From CAZQXD01 sp964597315 (GTDB lineage: Bacteria; Pseudomonadota; Gammaproteobacteria; Competibacterales; Competibacteraceae), in assembly GCA_964597315.1 (NCBI GenBank), contig CAZQXD010000009.1:31971-95970 (forward strand): DNA of 64,000 nucleotides, in the 5' to 3' direction. Positions 54,591 through 63,110 of this stretch are shown in pieces (within the stretch, counting starts at the first letter, position 1; each line of letters begins with the position of its first letter). The notes under the pieces were generated by a model. The model was not told the DNA's origin and did not search any database. It was given only the letters and a program-made list of their open reading frames with translations. The position numbers and the translations under genes are program-made.

Positions 54591-55616
54591 TTCAGGTCGT
54601 AGCGACTGATGCCCCAGTCGGAGAATGTTCAGTGCGGCGTTGACATCCCGGTCATGGACCGAGCCGCAAGCGCCGCACACCCACTCTCTTACCCCGAGAC
54701 CTTCTCGACCTTTTGGACCGCCCAATGCACCGCACTGGGAACAGGTTCGGGTTGTATACGCCTCGTTGACCTCGGCAAACACCACTCTGTGCGCTATCGC
54801 TTTATAGGAGAGCAGTGTTCGGAACAGCGACCAGCCGGCATCCAGCACAGACTTGGCCAGGCGGGTTTTTGCCAGTTTGGCGGCGTTCACGTTGCCGATC
54901 ACGATTAATTCATTGTCCTCCACCAGCCGGGTGGAGAGCTTGTGCAGGAAGTCCTTGCGCCGGTTTTTGATCTTGGCGTGGAGTGTTCGGGCTTGGCGCT
55001 TCTTGCCCTGACGCTGGGCCTGCCCCAGCCTGTCCTCCAGTTCCCGGTAGCGACGTTCGGCTTCAAACCGCTGCCCGTCGGAGCAGGTGGCGAAGTCTTT
55101 CAGCCCCAGGTCGATGCCCACCTGCCCGGTGCCGGTGGTGGGTGGGGGGTCGGGCACCTCACCGGTCAGGTTGACAGACCACCGCCCTCGGGCATCCTGG
55201 CTGAAGCTGCCCGATTTGATCTGTCCTTCGATCTCCCGGCTCTTCCAGAAGCGAAAGCGATGTCCACGGTAGCTGATGCTGTCGCCCTTGAGCCGGAGAC
55301 CGGATCTCTTAAAGGGTATCCACCCCAGCGACCGCTTGCCCCGCCAGCGTAGCCAGCGTTTGCGGTGCTGTTGGCGTCGGCGAGCATACTCCTCACCAAT
55401 GGCCTGCACCGTCTGGGAGTGCAAGCCCAGTGCTTTGGAACTCCCCGCCGTGAGAGTGCTAAAGTCATAGCCCGTCGGCCACGTCTTGCCCCACTTCATG
55501 GCCGAGCGTTGCGTCTCGTTGCAGAAGTTCCAGACCGTGTTTGCCGCCCGCGCCATCGCGTCCAGGTGCTTGGCGCCGGTACTGTCCTTGAGTCTGAACG
55601 AGAAGCTTTTAATCAT
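54582..55616 (-). CDS. tnpB: TnpB (IS605 OrfB) RNA-guided nuclease-type protein
   Basis: This is a 344-residue TnpB. RuvC-I is GIDLGLKDFATCSDG (Asp near 168), and the zinc ribbon is CSQCG...CGACG. RuvC-III is HDRDVNAALNIL. At the RuvC-II position, where many TnpB proteins have IVIEDLN, this one reads LIVIGNVNAAKL, so the usual glutamate is replaced by glycine. Another glutamate (FAEVNEAYTT) lies before the zinc ribbon. I recall a TnpB group with a rearranged RuvC-II glutamate that has this look. No tnpA is adjacent, so it is an IS1341-type element. Confidence 0.92.
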   Translation of the reverse strand: MIKSFSFRLKDSTGAKHLDAMARAANTVWNFCNETQRSAMKWGKTWPTGYDFSTLTAGSSKALGLHSQTVQAIGEEYARRRQQHRKRWLRWRGKRSLGWIPFKRSGLRLKGDSISYRGHRFRFWKSREIEGQIKSGSFSQDARGRWSVNLTGEVPDPPPTTGTGQVGIDLGLKDFATCSDGQRFEAERRYRELEDRLGQAQRQGKKRQARTLHAKIKNRRKDFLHKLSTRLVEDNELIVIGNVNAAKLAKTRLAKSVLDAGWSLFRTLLSYKAIAHRVVFAEVNEAYTTRTCSQCGALGGPKGREGLGVREWVCGACGSVHDRDVNAALNILRLGHQSLRPEGA

Positions 55617-55645
55617 GTTGGTCTGCTGGGCTAGATTGTTGATAG

Positions 55646-56329
55646 AGTAGCCAGGATAATGTGACGGCGACGGGTACCCTGAGATTCACTGCGCCCAGCA
55701 CGTTTGCCCAGCTCTACATCGCTCCACTCTTGCCGGAGTTCCTGAAACTGCGCCCCGGCATCAACCTCGATTTGCGTCTGTCCGATACACCGTTTGATCT
55801 GATCGAGGGCAGCTTCGACCTGGCCCTACGCAACGCCGCCCTAGACGATAGTAGCCTTAAGTGCCGAAAACTGGCCGATGACCATCGGCTCCTGTGCGCG
55901 TCCCCCGACTATCTTGATCAGCACGGCATGCCCCGTCACCCAGATGAACTGGATGGGCATCAGTTGATCGGCTTCGGGGACCCGTCGCCGAAAGAGCTGA
56001 TAACTCCCGACGGAAAAGCCGGTCGCTTCGATCCGCGTCAAGCTGGGTGCCGACTGGTTGTGGACGACGGCTTGAGCCAAAAGATCGCAACGCTCGCGGG
56101 GGCGGGAATTTCAATGAATTCACTCTGGAGCGTTCATCGTGAACTCGCCGATGGCTCGCTAGTTCGTGTCTTGCCGGAGTATGTGATTAACGATCAATCA
56201 GCTCTGTGGCTTATTTATCCAAAATCAAATATTTTGACATCTAAAGTCAGGGTCTTTATGGACTTTTTGTTAAACAAAATCGGCAATTCGCCAATTTGGC
56301 ATGAACCCAGGTCGGGGCATAATTCGTAA
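55646..56329 (+). pseudogene. LysR-family gene lacking the DNA-binding half
   Basis: The frame opens at 55646 (after a TAG) and starts with SSQDNVTATGTLRFTAPSTF, which is the linker and beginning of the LysR effector domain. The whole effector domain follows (PLLPEFLKLRPGINLDLRLS and so on) to the stop at 56329. The helix-turn-helix (normally about 90 codons) is missing. It sits directly upstream of the left end of the TnpB element, and the other flank (54390-54545) holds no matching 5' part, so a deletion accompanied or followed the insertion. Confidence 0.8.
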
Positions 56330-56680
56330 CTACCCGTGGATTTGATAATCCATTCAACAGATAGTGCTTTTGGCATCACCCACCATGAATCCGACAGATA
56401 TTTTCTATTAAAATCAATCACTTTTTCTATATATTCAATCACTTCGCCAGTTTCGGATGGGGCGAGTTAAGAAACGGCGCCGCCGGTAGCTTTCTAAAAG
56501 GCGACCCGTCGCGACGCATTCATTTTGAGCAAACAGTGTTCAATATGTTCCCGTTTATTAGTGTTAACCAGTATAACAATTAATGTTTATCCTATATTGA
56601 CACAAGTAACTCATACTAATAATTTGATCATAACAAAAAAACAGGCTATGTAGGCAACGCTAATCTGGAGATTCCGTAAA
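56330..56680. other. Intergenic region (351 bp) upstream of the intact LysR gene
   Basis: It is strongly AT-rich. The only candidate promoter is TTGACA at 56597-56602, with a weak -10 (TAATTT) 17 bp downstream. No gene is visible. Confidence 0.4.
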
Positions 56681-57559
56681 ATGTTGCTCGATAACATCGC
56701 ACTGTTTTTGCAGATTGTAGAGAACGGCAGCCTAACCGCCGCAGGGCGTGAGGCGGGACTATCGCCGGCAACCGTTTCGGAACGGCTTGCCGCACTTGAA
56801 ACGCATTTCGGCGTAGTTCTTCTGAACCGAACAACCCGCGCCATCAGCCTGACGGAAGAAGGCCGAATCCTGGTTGAAGGCGCTAAAGACATTCTGAGCG
56901 GTGTCTCGGATCTGGAAACCCGTATCCGGGTTGACGCTCAAACATTGACCGGTCCCATCCGGGTCAGCGCACCTAGCGATATAGGCAGAACCGTTGTATC
57001 CGACGCCATCAACGATTTCCTGGCCGAGCATCCTGGGATGCTGGTTGAGCTTCTTTTGTCAGACGGTCATGTGGATTTGGTTGGCGAAGGAATCGACATT
57101 GCCCTGCGCTTTGGCGCAATCATGGACAATACGTTGAGGGTGAGAAACCTAGTGGCGAAACGGCGGGTGCTGTGCGCCGCCCCCAGCTACATTGACGCCC
57201 ATGGCGCTCCGACAGTGCCGACCGACCTGAAGAATCACAATTGCCTTGTGATGCGTTATGGCCAGACACTGGAAAACGTCTGGCCTTTCGGCGTCAACAC
57301 GGCGAAGCAAATTGTCACCGTCCGTGGCAACAGGATTGCCAATGATGGCGCACTGATGCATCAATGGTGCTTGCAAGGACTAGGGATTATTCTGAAATCA
57401 GAGCTGGACGTAGGGCCGGATATCCATGCTGGCCGCCTAATCGAGCTACTACCCGGCTACGCTTCACCACCCACTCCCTTGCAGATTCTGTTCCCCCCGG
57501 CGCGTGCTCAGCCAAAGCGTGTACGTGCTTTCGCCGAGTTTCTGATCAGTAGATTTTGA
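56681..57559 (+). CDS. LysR-family transcriptional regulator
   Basis: This is a 292-residue protein with an intact helix-turn-helix (LDNIALFLQIVENGSLTAAG, then REAGLSPATVSERLAALETH) and effector domain (VSAPSDIGRTVVSDAINDFL). It belongs to the common group with an aminobenzoate-type or quinone-reductase-linked neighbour. It lies on the plus strand with no divergent partner; the nearest oxidoreductase is the MDR gene on the other side of the broken LysR gene. Target unknown. Confidence 0.9.
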   Translation: MLLDNIALFLQIVENGSLTAAGREAGLSPATVSERLAALETHFGVVLLNRTTRAISLTEEGRILVEGAKDILSGVSDLETRIRVDAQTLTGPIRVSAPSDIGRTVVSDAINDFLAEHPGMLVELLLSDGHVDLVGEGIDIALRFGAIMDNTLRVRNLVAKRRVLCAAPSYIDAHGAPTVPTDLKNHNCLVMRYGQTLENVWPFGVNTAKQIVTVRGNRIANDGALMHQWCLQGLGIILKSELDVGPDIHAGRLIELLPGYASPPTPLQILFPPARAQPKRVRAFAEFLISRF

Positions 57560-57772
57560 TGTGAAAGTCACTGCCTGAAAAATCGGAAACCGCTAGCTCA
57601 AGTCTAAACGACCATCTGCCGTGTTCGCTCGGCAAGTGGCTTGGTATGCTTACATTCGCCCTTGCAAAAAACACTTCACATCAGCGACCATTTCACTCAC
57701 AAAGTGAGTAAAACGGTCTGACCGTATGCACTAGTTATGCGGAAATATCGTGACCACGATTTTAAGTTTCCC
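57560..57772. other. Intergenic region between LysR and methyltransferase genes
   Basis: The two genes converge here. The stretch is AT-rich, with a TCACAAAGTGA palindrome near 57697-57707. No gene or clear terminator is visible. Confidence 0.4.
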
Positions 57773-58408
57773 CTAATTTACTTGATAGGCAAATATCCGA
57801 GATATGATGTTTGGTTCTTTAATTATGAACGACCGAAATCGATCACTCATTTCAACTAAACGCCATAACCCCTGTTTCTCAAGTTGTTCTTGCTTTTCAC
57901 GGAATCCATGATTTTCGTAGATGTCATCACGGATACTAAATACGAGATAGCCTTTAGGCGCTATAATTCGAATTAGCTCATCAAAGCTAGAGGAAGGTGC
58001 ATGACCCTTAGTGAATACACCAGTAGATATAACCGCAGCAAAGTGATTATCTGGAAAACTCAGATGTTCACCGAGGGCCATTTGTTCAAGCTGATTATAG
58101 ACACAAAGTCCACGTGCAATTTTGAGCATGCTTTCCGATAGATCAATGCCAATAATGTTTTTGTAGCCCAGAATTCGAAGATTGTCACCGGTTAAACCAG
58201 TACCGCACCCAGCATCTAAAATTGGCTGGTCACTCGGGGCTACGTATCGTGATAAAAATCCGGGCGTTAAAGCAGGCAATCTGAATCCAGCAGCCGCGTT
58301 TTCTTTATCATAAGTTGTCGCCCAGTTCTCGTACAGATTTTTTAAGGACTCGGTGTCGGTGGAGTCAAAGGCTTTAGCCATTATGGCGCTATCAATTTTA
58401 TCGCTCAT
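57773..58408 (-). CDS. Class I SAM-dependent methyltransferase
   Basis: This is a 211-residue protein. ILDAGCGTGLTGDNLRILG is motif I, and IIGIDLSESMLKIAR is motif II. The start WATTYDKENAAAGFRLP and the phrase FTKGHAP resemble the WBSCR27/METTL27 type. Base composition is clearly AT-richer than the core genes, so it may be acquired. The substrate is unknown. Confidence 0.88.
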   Translation of the reverse strand: MSDKIDSAIMAKAFDSTDTESLKNLYENWATTYDKENAAAGFRLPALTPGFLSRYVAPSDQPILDAGCGTGLTGDNLRILGYKNIIGIDLSESMLKIARGLCVYNQLEQMALGEHLSFPDNHFAAVISTGVFTKGHAPSSSFDELIRIIAPKGYLVFSIRDDIYENHGFREKQEQLEKQGLWRLVEMSDRFRSFIIKEPNIISRIFAYQVN

Positions 58409-58579
58409 TACTCCTCCTGGGATTCAGTCTTTGGGCGTTAAATAAGAATTTTCGCATGACCAGTGATTATAAAATTTTGTCTATCCTTACCCTATCGTGT
58501 CTTGTCGTCAACCCATCAGGGCTGTTCGTGGCCGAAGTCCCAAAAGCCCTCGTGGGCTGATCTCCACTTCTGAGGCCAG

Positions 58580-58942
58580 CTAAAAATGGGGGGATTTTCG
58601 GGGAGGATGGCAGTTTGACAGGGCCTCTGTCGTGGTCATTGTTGGATCAGAAGCGCCAAAAACCGGATATTGGTCTCCATGAAAAGGCTCAAGATTTAAG
58701 AATGTTTGAACAATATTCTTACCGTTCTTCACGAATACGGCTGATTTTATCGAGTGTATGGTATATCGAATTGGATCAGATTCGAACCCTATAACCCCAA
58801 CGCCACGCAACCGATCCCACCCATGATCGTCGAATCTTTGCCCAATATTGAATGGAGGGAACGCGCTGCTTGATTGAAAACAAGCCACCGGCTCATGTTC
58901 ACCTGCTATATCACAAATAAACAATTGATACTCGGTTTCCAT
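58580..58942 (-). CDS. Hypothetical protein (about 120 aa)
   Basis: It starts at METEYQLFICD and has FPPFNIGQRFDDHGWDRLRG, DPIRYTIHSIK and FVKNGKNIVQTFLNLEPF. It looks like a genuine small soluble protein with a compact beta-rich fold, but I cannot place it in a named family. An upstream ATG at 58954 is in the same frame. The region is AT-rich, like its neighbours. Confidence 0.65.
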   Translation of the reverse strand: METEYQLFICDIAGEHEPVACFQSSSAFPPFNIGQRFDDHGWDRLRGVGVIGFESDPIRYTIHSIKSAVFVKNGKNIVQTFLNLEPFHGDQYPVFGASDPTMTTTEALSNCHPPRKSPHF

Positions 58943-59067
58943 AATTTCACCCAAAACTCATAACATTTCGGCAAGTGGTTTTCGCGGGTTCTCATTGCTC
59001 AAGGCCACTGTGCCGAGGGTTTGGCATGGTTTTGTAAAATCCATTGTTCCAATACGGGTTTGTGGCT

Positions 59068-59436
59068 TTATTGAGATACCAGCCAGAGTATGCGGTCGTA
59101 TGAGAAGGCGTAGTGTGCCACCGTAACGATGCCCAAGGTCCAAGCCAATACTCGTGCATCCAGATCATACAAAGCCCAGCACGCAACGGAGAAAATCGCC
59201 AGTTCCATGCCGAGACGAAGCACCCCTGGTATGGGTATAGGTGCTGTACCCGATCGGCTTGGATCGTTAGGGACCGCGAATGTAGCCCATATCGCCGCTG
59301 CGATCAGAGGTATCCCAAGGGCGAGCATAAACCTTGTCCAACTTTCACTCTGTCGCCAGCCCCACGAACCCAAAGCCAGCAATGCCGCAAGCTCTAAAAG
59401 AAAACGCAGGAAAAGGTTGAGTGGATGCGACCCCAT
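59068..59436 (-). CDS. DUF2568/YrdB-family membrane protein
   Basis: This is a 122-residue protein with four hydrophobic segments (FLRFLLELAALLALGSWGW, IPLIAAAIWATFAVP, LGMELAIFSVACWALY, TLGIVTVAHYAFSYDRI). FAVPNDPSRSG is the family mark. I start at 59436 (MGSHPLNLF); the frame is open further upstream. The function is unknown. Confidence 0.8.
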   Translation of the reverse strand: MGSHPLNLFLRFLLELAALLALGSWGWRQSESWTRFMLALGIPLIAAAIWATFAVPNDPSRSGTAPIPIPGVLRLGMELAIFSVACWALYDLDARVLAWTLGIVTVAHYAFSYDRILWLVSQ

Positions 59437-59805
59437 ACTGGACACAATAGGGGACAAATACGGTACCGTCCATGGAAGTGAATATCTCTGGGGGCGGATC
59501 AAGCGCGGCGAACCGCCTTGCGGATTCGCTGTCTCATGCCGTCACCCCCTAGATACCGTCTTGGCTGTCAACCCGGACAATGATGCGTTTCGCGTTGCTC
59601 ACCACATCTACGGACTGTAGATGTTTCGGGGCGGAGGCCAAGTTGGCCATGGGACCGCGGGCCTTGCCAGGATAGACCATTGGTGGAATCCAGAAACCTT
59701 GATTGGCCGATAGTTTCAAGCTATCGGTCAGATGAAAGCAAGTGATTAGAAATGAGAATGATTCTCAGACATACTGTTTTCACGGCAACTCTAGGAGCTA
59801 AGCCC
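59437..59805. other. Intergenic region (369 bp) with degenerate repeat and Fur site
   Basis: It holds a degenerate copy of the REP-like element (about 59580-59620, inverted) and the Fur-type palindrome at 59753-59767. No gene is visible. An inverted pair (CGATAGTTTC / GAAAC...CTATCG-like, 59707-59727) precedes the Fur site. Confidence 0.45.
59753..59767 (+). promoter_or_regulatory. Fur-box-like palindrome
   Basis: TGAGAATGATTCTCA is a perfect 7-1-7 palindrome close to the Fur consensus TGATAATNATTATCA. It lies 39 bp before the chosen start of the DUF2061 gene, in the position of a promoter-overlapping operator. Confidence 0.6.
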
Positions 59806-60051
59806 ATGGTCGAACGCCTACATAGACGCGGCATGCTGTCATACTTGAAAACCTTAACCTACGCCGGGATGCATTTTGTGGTGGCGGTGACGGTGGCCTA
59901 TGCCATCAGCCGCAACTGGGTGATGGCGCTGGGCATCGGGCTCATCGAGCCGGTGGTGCAAACGGTGGCCTATCATCTGCATGAACGTTTCTGGGAGCGG
60001 CGCAGGGTCTCGCTTGATCAGGCTATCGGTAAAGCTCGGTTGGTGGCCTAA
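59806..60051 (+). CDS. DUF2061 membrane protein
   Basis: This is an 81-residue protein with two hydrophobic helices (MHFVVAVTVAYAIS and NWVMALGIGLIEPVVQTVAY), the DUF2061 pattern. The start at 59806 has a perfect AGGAG ribosome-binding site; the upstream ATG at 59752 would overlap the Fur-like palindrome and lacks one. The family function is unknown. Iron control is inferred from the palindrome. Confidence 0.8.
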   Translation: MVERLHRRGMLSYLKTLTYAGMHFVVAVTVAYAISRNWVMALGIGLIEPVVQTVAYHLHERFWERRRVSLDQAIGKARLVA

Positions 60052-60080
60052 GGCGCGACCTGCCAGAACTCGCAGGGTGT

Positions 60081-60293
60081 GGCGGGGTACGAACCGCATT
60101 ACTCGTGAATCACCCAGACCCACCATCGGGAAAACCCCATGACCGCTGGTGGGCGAGCGGGATAGAGAGGACGTCATCTATTCACTTCCGCTAAAACACG
60201 GGCCGGTTTGGCGTTTGAATGCGGGCCGACAATACCGGGTGGGGAGGGACGCGAATGATGCGGTTCGTTCCTCACCGCGTCCTACGTGATTGA
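60081..60293. repeat. Inverted pair of REP-like elements (copies 2 and 3)
   Basis: Left copy 60081-60114 (GGTACGAACCGCATTACTCG) and right copy 60252-60293 (ATGCGGTTCGTTCCTCACCG) are in opposite orientation and share the core GAACGAACCGC. The whole is about 213 bp and could be a mobile, MITE-like unit. Confidence 0.55.
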
Positions 60294-60331
60294 TGCAAAA
60301 TTGTAGTACTATAAATAAGTTACATGTCAAT

Positions 60332-60352
60332 TAGGGTGAGCGACGCCCACCA
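60332..60352. repeat. Half copy of the palindromic repeat
   Basis: TAGGGTGAGCGACGCCCACCA resembles the left end of the 83-bp element at 26331-26413. The right end is absent. Confidence 0.5.
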
Positions 60353-60387
60353 CCAATGACTAAATTAACGTAACCGCAGTACTACGC

Positions 60388-60567
60388 TTATTTCACCGCC
60401 GAGATGATCGCGGTAACCATCAAGCCCAGCCCTAGACCCGCGAGTATGCTGCCGACGAAAGCCAGGCCGGATTCTGGAAGGAAGAAGAACCCGACGCCGA
60501 TGCCTAGGAGTACACCGCCACCAATAGCCCAAGTACTCTTATCATTGTCTTGACTGGGGACGTTCAT
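60388..60567 (-). CDS. Small membrane protein (59 aa)
   Basis: I start at the ATG at 60567 with AGGAGGCGG upstream. After a hydrophilic start, two glycine-rich helices follow (IGGGVLLGIGVGFFFLP and VGSILAGLGLGLMVTAIISA). It is a typical tiny inner-membrane protein. Function unknown. Confidence 0.7.
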   Translation of the reverse strand: MNVPSQDNDKSTWAIGGGVLLGIGVGFFFLPESGLAFVGSILAGLGLGLMVTAIISAVK

Positions 60568-60740
60568 TTTCCGCCTCCTGTTCCAACTGGCTCGGTGGCC
60601 GTTAACCGTGTAGCAGGCACGAATACAACACCATGAAAAATAGTGTGGTATAACAATGAGTTTCAATCGCCGCAAGCACACCGTAGCACAATTTACGCGG
60701 GCTAAGACACACCCCGGCCGAATTTAAACACCTTCCCGCA

Positions 60741-62078
60741 CTAGGGCCTGGCCCCGTCCACCTGGAGCGGCCGCAGCCCGGCCTCCCCCGCCGCCACCGC
60801 CAGCGCCGCCGCCACCCATAACCCCCCTACCGCCGCCAGTTCGTCGTCCACATATAACAAAGGCAACCGCCGCCGCTCCCAGGGGGGGACGCCGGCCTCC
60901 TGCAAGAGCTTTTTCAGTTCCTGGCCATGTCGCCGTCCGACGGGTTGAAACCGCTCCCCTCCCTGGCGAAAGCGCACCGTCAACACCCGCCCGGTCAGTG
61001 CTGCGGCCCGCAGTCCGGCGCCAGTGGTCGGGCGCAACTCCAGCCGACCGTCGCCGGGCAGGTCCAGGGGTTGGGCGGGGTCGGACCAGGACAACACCTG
61101 GCCAGGATCGTGGGCCGGCCGCGGCGCTAGGGCGTATAAGCGTTCCCGGTAGCGTCGCAACTCGGCCCCCGGCCAGGCCAGCCGGGGGTTACGGTCCGCG
61201 CCGGCCCCCAACACTTCGCCACGCACCCGCTCCAGATGGGTCGCCCCGGGCGTTGGCAGACCCAAGCGCCGCAACCAGCGGCGCAAGGCATTGCGCAGCC
61301 GGACCTCGTCCAGGGTCGCCAGCACCGTCACCGTCAAGGCATCCGAACGCCCACCGGCCGCCGTGGCCAGGTCGGCGTCGGCTTGGCGGTCCAACAGTTG
61401 GGCCGCCTCGGCGCACAGCCGCGCCGAACGCCCCAAGGCCCGACCGGCGGCGGGCCAGCGCTGGCGCAGCAGGGGCAGCACATGGTGGCGCAAGTAATTG
61501 CGGTCCAGACCAGTATCGGCGTTGCTACTGTCCTCAATCCAATTCAGGGCGTGGCGGTGGGCGTAATCCAGAATCGCCGCCCGCTCGGTGTCCAGGAGCG
61601 GGCGCAGCAGGGGAATGCCGCCCAGATCGGCGGCGGCGGGCATGGCCGCCAACCCGTGGGGACCGGCGCCCCGTAGCAGTTGCAACAGCAGAGTTTCGGC
61701 CTGATCGTCCCGGTGGTGGGCGGTGAGCAGGACATCGCCAGCTTGCAGCCAGGTTCCCAGAGCGCCGTAGCGGGCGCGGCGGGCGGCGTCCTCGGGGCTT
61801 TCTCGGGGTCCGGGCCGGGCATCGACCTGCAATCCCTGGAACACCACGCCCAAACTTTTACAGACCGTCGCGCAATGGTCCCCCCAGCGCCCGGACGCCG
61901 GATGCAGGCCGTGGTCCACATAGATCGCCGCCACGGCCCGGCCCAGTTTGGCCGTGGCCAGCAGATGCAGCAACACATGGGAATCCACTCCGCCGCTATA
62001 GGCTACCACCCAGCGGCGGGTCTCGGGAAAACCGTCCAGCAGGGGACGCAAACGCTGGCATTCCAGCGGTGGACTCAA
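60741..62078 (-). CDS. tilS: tRNA(Ile)-lysidine synthetase
   Basis: This is a 445-residue enzyme that modifies the wobble base of tRNA-Ile(CAU). The ATP-binding PP-loop reads AYSGGVDSHVLLHLL (residues 28-42), and TAHHRDDQAETLLLQLLRG is the catalytic segment. The C-terminal domain includes GGERFQPVGRRHGQELKKLL. It overlaps the accA stop by 4 bp and follows it, a conserved gammaproteobacterial order. Confidence 0.95.
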   Translation of the reverse strand: MSPPLECQRLRPLLDGFPETRRWVVAYSGGVDSHVLLHLLATAKLGRAVAAIYVDHGLHPASGRWGDHCATVCKSLGVVFQGLQVDARPGPRESPEDAARRARYGALGTWLQAGDVLLTAHHRDDQAETLLLQLLRGAGPHGLAAMPAAADLGGIPLLRPLLDTERAAILDYAHRHALNWIEDSSNADTGLDRNYLRHHVLPLLRQRWPAAGRALGRSARLCAEAAQLLDRQADADLATAAGGRSDALTVTVLATLDEVRLRNALRRWLRRLGLPTPGATHLERVRGEVLGAGADRNPRLAWPGAELRRYRERLYALAPRPAHDPGQVLSWSDPAQPLDLPGDGRLELRPTTGAGLRAAALTGRVLTVRFRQGGERFQPVGRRHGQELKKLLQEAGVPPWERRRLPLLYVDDELAAVGGLWVAAALAVAAGEAGLRPLQVDGARP

Positions 62079-63031
62079 GCCTTGAACACCCCGAAGCTCA
62101 GTAGCCGCTTCTCGCGCTGCTCCAGCAGTTCGTCCACGGACAGGCCGTCCAGGGACGAAAGGGCGGCCAGCAGGGTGGTCTTGAGGTTGCCCACCATTTG
62201 GGGAAAGTCCCGATGAGCGCCGCCTAGGGGTTCCGGGACGATGGCGTCGATCAGGTTCAGCTCCTTGAGTCGATCCGAGGTGATGCCCATGGCCTGGGCG
62301 GCATCGGACGCCTTGTCGGCGCTTTTCCAGAGGATGGACGCACAGCCTTCCGGGGAGATTACCGAATAGGTGCCGTACTGGAGCATATACACCCGGTCCC
62401 CCACCCCGATGGCCAAGGCCCCACCGGACCCCCCCTCACCGATCACCGTGCAGACCACGGGGATACGTAGCCGCGCCATTTCCAGGAGATTGCGGGCGAT
62501 GGCCTCGCTCTGACCCCGCTCCTCCGCGCCGATGCCCGGATAGGCGCCGGGGGTATCGATGAAGGTCATTATCGGCAGCCCAAAGCGTTCGGCCATTTTC
62601 ATCAGCCGTAGGGCTTTGCGGTAGCCCTCGGGGCGAGGCATCCCGAAGTTTCGCCTGAGCTTCTCCTTGGTGTCCCGCCCCTTCTGGTGGCCAATCACCA
62701 TCACTGGCCGTCCCTCCAAACGGGCCAGGCCACCGACGATGGCTGGATCGTCGGCGAAGCCCCGGTCCCCGTGCAGCTCGATGAAATCCGTAAATATCCC
62801 GGCCACGTAGTCCAGGGTATAGGGCCGCTGGGGATGACGGGCGAGTTGGGAAATTTGCCAGGGGGTCAGGGAGGCGAAAATGGACTCGGTAAGCGTCTTA
62901 CTTTTGGCCTCCAGGTGAGCCAGTTCCTCGCTGATGTTGATGTCTTTATCATTGCTGAGCTTGCGCAACTCTTCGAGCTTGGTTTCCAGCTCGGCGATGG
63001 GTTGCTCGAAATCCAGGAAATTGAGGTTCAT
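62075..63031 (-). CDS. accA: Acetyl-CoA carboxylase carboxyltransferase subunit alpha
   Basis: This is a 318-residue subunit. I start at 63031 (MNLNFLDFEQPIAELETKLE); the longer frame has no support. ELHGDRGFADDPAIVGGLAR and GEGGSGGALAIGVGDRVYML are diagnostic. With AccD it transfers carboxyl groups to acetyl-CoA in fatty-acid synthesis. Length matches E. coli (319). Confidence 0.97.
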   Translation of the reverse strand: MNLNFLDFEQPIAELETKLEELRKLSNDKDINISEELAHLEAKSKTLTESIFASLTPWQISQLARHPQRPYTLDYVAGIFTDFIELHGDRGFADDPAIVGGLARLEGRPVMVIGHQKGRDTKEKLRRNFGMPRPEGYRKALRLMKMAERFGLPIMTFIDTPGAYPGIGAEERGQSEAIARNLLEMARLRIPVVCTVIGEGGSGGALAIGVGDRVYMLQYGTYSVISPEGCASILWKSADKASDAAQAMGITSDRLKELNLIDAIVPEPLGGAHRDFPQMVGNLKTTLLAALSSLDGLSVDELLEQREKRLLSFGVFKA

Positions 63032-63110
63032 GTGCCAGCCAACTGCTCCGATGGATGCCCAAATCTCTGAAACCTTACAGGCCGCCCGGCCTGCGGGCAA
63101 GTGCGTCCGC

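Larger units (their letters stand above)
60052..60387. other. Intergenic region (336 bp) holding repeats
   Basis: It carries two inverted copies of the REP-like element (60081-60114 and 60252-60293) and a half copy of the palindromic repeat at 60332-60352. The two inverted copies could form a large stem. No gene is visible. Confidence 0.6.
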
